Made by a program: the position numbers and the translations under genes
Shown: positions 62,186 through 64,000 of the stretch, one piece after another
Numbering within the stretch: position 1 is the first letter of the stretch
Layout: every line of letters starts with the position of its first letter
Notes under the pieces: generated by a model
The model's database searches: none
What the model saw: only the letters and a program-made list of their open reading frames with translations
What the model was told of the DNA's origin: nothing
Assembly: GCA_029216955.1 (NCBI GenBank)
Contig: JANAVB010005598.1
Location: 1,437,327-1,501,326 of the forward strand
DNA length: 64,000 nucleotides
Source of the DNA: Iris pallida
Lineage: Eukaryota > Streptophyta > Magnoliopsida > Asparagales > Iridaceae
Direction: 5' to 3'

Positions 62186-62639
62186 CACTACAAGAAAATA
62201 TGGCTTTCCCGGCGTTTATTTTTCTGACGTTCATGCTAATGTCGACTTTTGTATGATATACCAACGTTCTGTAGCAAACGTCGATAAAAATCGATGTTTT
62301 ATTGTAAAGGTTGAGAATTGCTGACGTTTATTTTTTGACATTTATAGTAATGTCGGTATAGACATGATATGCCAACATTTTGCAATAAACGTCGAGGAAC
62401 TAGTCGGCGTTTGGATGTAAAGGTGGAAATTTTGTGACTGACTTGTATATATGTTGGTTTATGTTGACTTAAAAAAGGAAATAATTTTTTTAAGTGAATA
62501 GGAAATCGTCGATTTTTTACACATAGTAAATAAAGGGAAACCCGCAATTTATTTCCTCCAATATTTCCTCTTCTTATTTATTTTCCTCCAAAACTCCCCG
62601 TAAGCTCCCACCTACTAGAGAATTCTCCCCTAAATCTCT

Positions 62640-62832
62640 TTTGATCTTCTTTTTACAATCCCAAACCCTAGCAAGCGGCCCTGAACCCTAGCCGACGACC
62701 ACCCTAGTCGGCGGCCTCGAATCCTAGCCGGCGTCCCCGAACCCTAGCTGGCACCCTTATACCCTAGCCGGCAGTCCCAAACCTGTGATGGCAGAATTTG
62801 AAGTGAATAAAGGCATCACCTATGGATTTTCT
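62640..62832 (+). other. Leader repeat and first-exon-like segment in CACTA element
   Basis: About six units of roughly 20 bases of the type AACCCTAGCCGGCGTCCC (62660-62785) lead into an ATG at 62788 with 15 codons (MAEFEVNKGITYGFS). A good splice donor follows, TCT/GTAAGT at 62833. This looks like the start of a transposon or captured host gene. Downstream exons could not be assigned. Confidence 0.45.
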
Positions 62833-62840
62833 GTAAGTAT

Positions 62841-64000
62841 TTATTGACATTTTACTGAATTTGATTACTTGTTGCCCATTATTGTTGTCTCAAATGAAGG
62901 GTTTTTTTTTTGTTTGATTCCAATTTCCCCAAACAAATGATTTTTTATTATGTTTGACTGTGTTTATAAAAGGCTATTTATATGTTTTTCTTCATCACTT
63001 TTTGTCCATATATTATTTCTTCTTTCAATAGAATATTTTTGCTTAGGGATTTTAATAGCTATCAATTTTATAGCAAGTTCATCATGGTGTCAGAAGTACA
63101 ATCTTCATATACTTGTTGAACTTTCAAAAATTCAACAAGTTGTATTGCATAGTAGGTATGTAGGAAGAGATTATTTGAAATATGTGCAGATGGTAAAGAG
63201 ATGAGCAACCCCACAACAGGTGCTATTGAAGAAAACAGTTAGTCTAGGAATTTCTTGGATACTTTTGCAAAAGCTATTGTACAGGTTTAATTTTGAGGAG
63301 ACTGTCCAATCTTTCATGAAGTGGTTGGAATTTGTCCTCTATATATGTGTAAATGTCAACAATATTTGGCAATAATATCAAGTTAATATGTTAAAGTTAT
63401 GGCTTGTGATTAAACAATGTGAAGACCAACTCTACAAATAGGAGATACCAAAATAGTATATATCTATAGAATTAGTACATACAATGTTCCATATTCCAAT
63501 TATGCGAACCTTTCTCCTACTTAAAGGACTCATAACTAACTCGTGTGTTTTTCCTCCCCATATATTATTGTCAAAAAAGGATCTTATAGGGCTTAAAAGT
63601 TTCGCGTACCTTATGGCTCTTTGGACTCAATTTAGATGTTGTTGGTAGTAGTTTATTCTTATTTCGTCCTTGAGGCCTTCCTTCAATGGCAAAGTTTAAT
63701 TAGATTTCTCATCCACACCTATCACCAGGAGGAAAATTTATTAGAAATTTCTATATATGTCATCATCGATGGCTACCGGTGTAGAATACACCAATGTAGA
63801 CGGTCATAGGAATTCCTTATGGAGGTGTCTCAATAAAAACTCAACTGGTCATGGCAAATAATCCATATTATGACGTTGATCAGTATAACAGGGTGCACAA
63901 GGCCTAGTCTGAAGTGTCCGATAATGATTATCCCCTCTATTAATCTGCCTTCTACGGAACAACCAAAAAATGATAGCGCATGCACAACATGCAAAGTTCA
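62841..64000. other. CACTA interior, unassigned
   Basis: The sequence is AT-rich with scattered short open frames, none matching a family I recognise. The stretch at 63850-63930 reads as a short polar peptide but ends quickly in stops. Confidence 0.4.

Larger units (their letters stand above)
62186..64000 (+). mobile_element. CACTA-type DNA transposon end (partial)
   Basis: It begins CACTACAAGAAAATATGGC, the classic start of an En/Spm (CACTA) terminal inverted repeat, directly inside H protease coding sequence. Two direct subterminal units of about 105 bases (about 62228-62330 and 62336-62440) share GACGTT, TAATGTCG, GATATGCCAAC and AAACGTCGA words. The other terminal repeat is not in the window, so the element runs past 64000. 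No transposase motif is recognisable in the part seen. Orientation is arbitrary. Confidence 0.75.

Overview
This window looks like heterochromatic or gene-poor DNA from a flowering plant. Nearly every interpretable base belongs to a transposable element, and I found no convincing host gene, tRNA, rRNA or bacterial-type feature. The plant assignment rests on Ty3/gypsy elements of the Tat/Ogre type (two RNase H domains, extra ORFs before gag and in antisense), very long LTRs with plant TATA boxes, GT-AG introns with T-rich 3' ends, and a CACTA-type DNA transposon end. The species cannot be named from this sequence.

Layout. Bases 1-1759 are AT-rich DNA with a large TA/CA microsatellite block and an unassigned GC-richer stretch. 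Bases 1760-16240 hold two non-coding LARD-like retrotransposons, L1 (minus strand) and L2 (plus strand). They are fused head to head at 8638/8639 inside their 5' LTRs. L1 has a 3.56-kb LTR and 2.76 kb of non-coding interior. L2 has a 4.02-kb 3' LTR and 1.0 kb of interior.

Bases 16241-18412 and 35417 to about 36490 are parts of an older LTR sequence (D). D is split by element E (18413-35411), a 17-kb Tat/Ogre-like Ty3/gypsy element with perfect GGGGC target duplications. E reads 5' LTR, PBS, repeat-rich ORF1, gag, protease, RT, two RNase H domains, integrase, then a large antisense gene, polypurine tract and 3' LTR. The gag-pol region lies in one reading frame over 7.8 kb, interrupted only by about 18 stop codons. 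The antisense gene (34073 down to 28991) has its own TATA box, two GT-AG introns and a poly(A) signal.

Bases 36490-62185 hold the remains of a minus-strand Tat-like element, H. It has been cut into at least four pieces by later insertions: F (36837-46036, a full-length element with 3.5-kb LTRs and a gag remnant), C (46940-55375, a solo LTR that itself contains solo LTRs B and A) and G (56472-61089, a solo LTR). At 62186 a CACTA transposon end begins and runs past the window edge.

The layers give a relative history: H is older than C, F and G; C is older than B; B is older than A; D is older than E. The two copies of L1's LTR segment differ at only two positions in 555 bases by eye, so L1 is the youngest insertion I can date. 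The most unusual content is the antisense gene of E with its intronic hairpin array, the TTTACGC/GCGTAAA motif spread through all parts of E, and the fused LARD pair.
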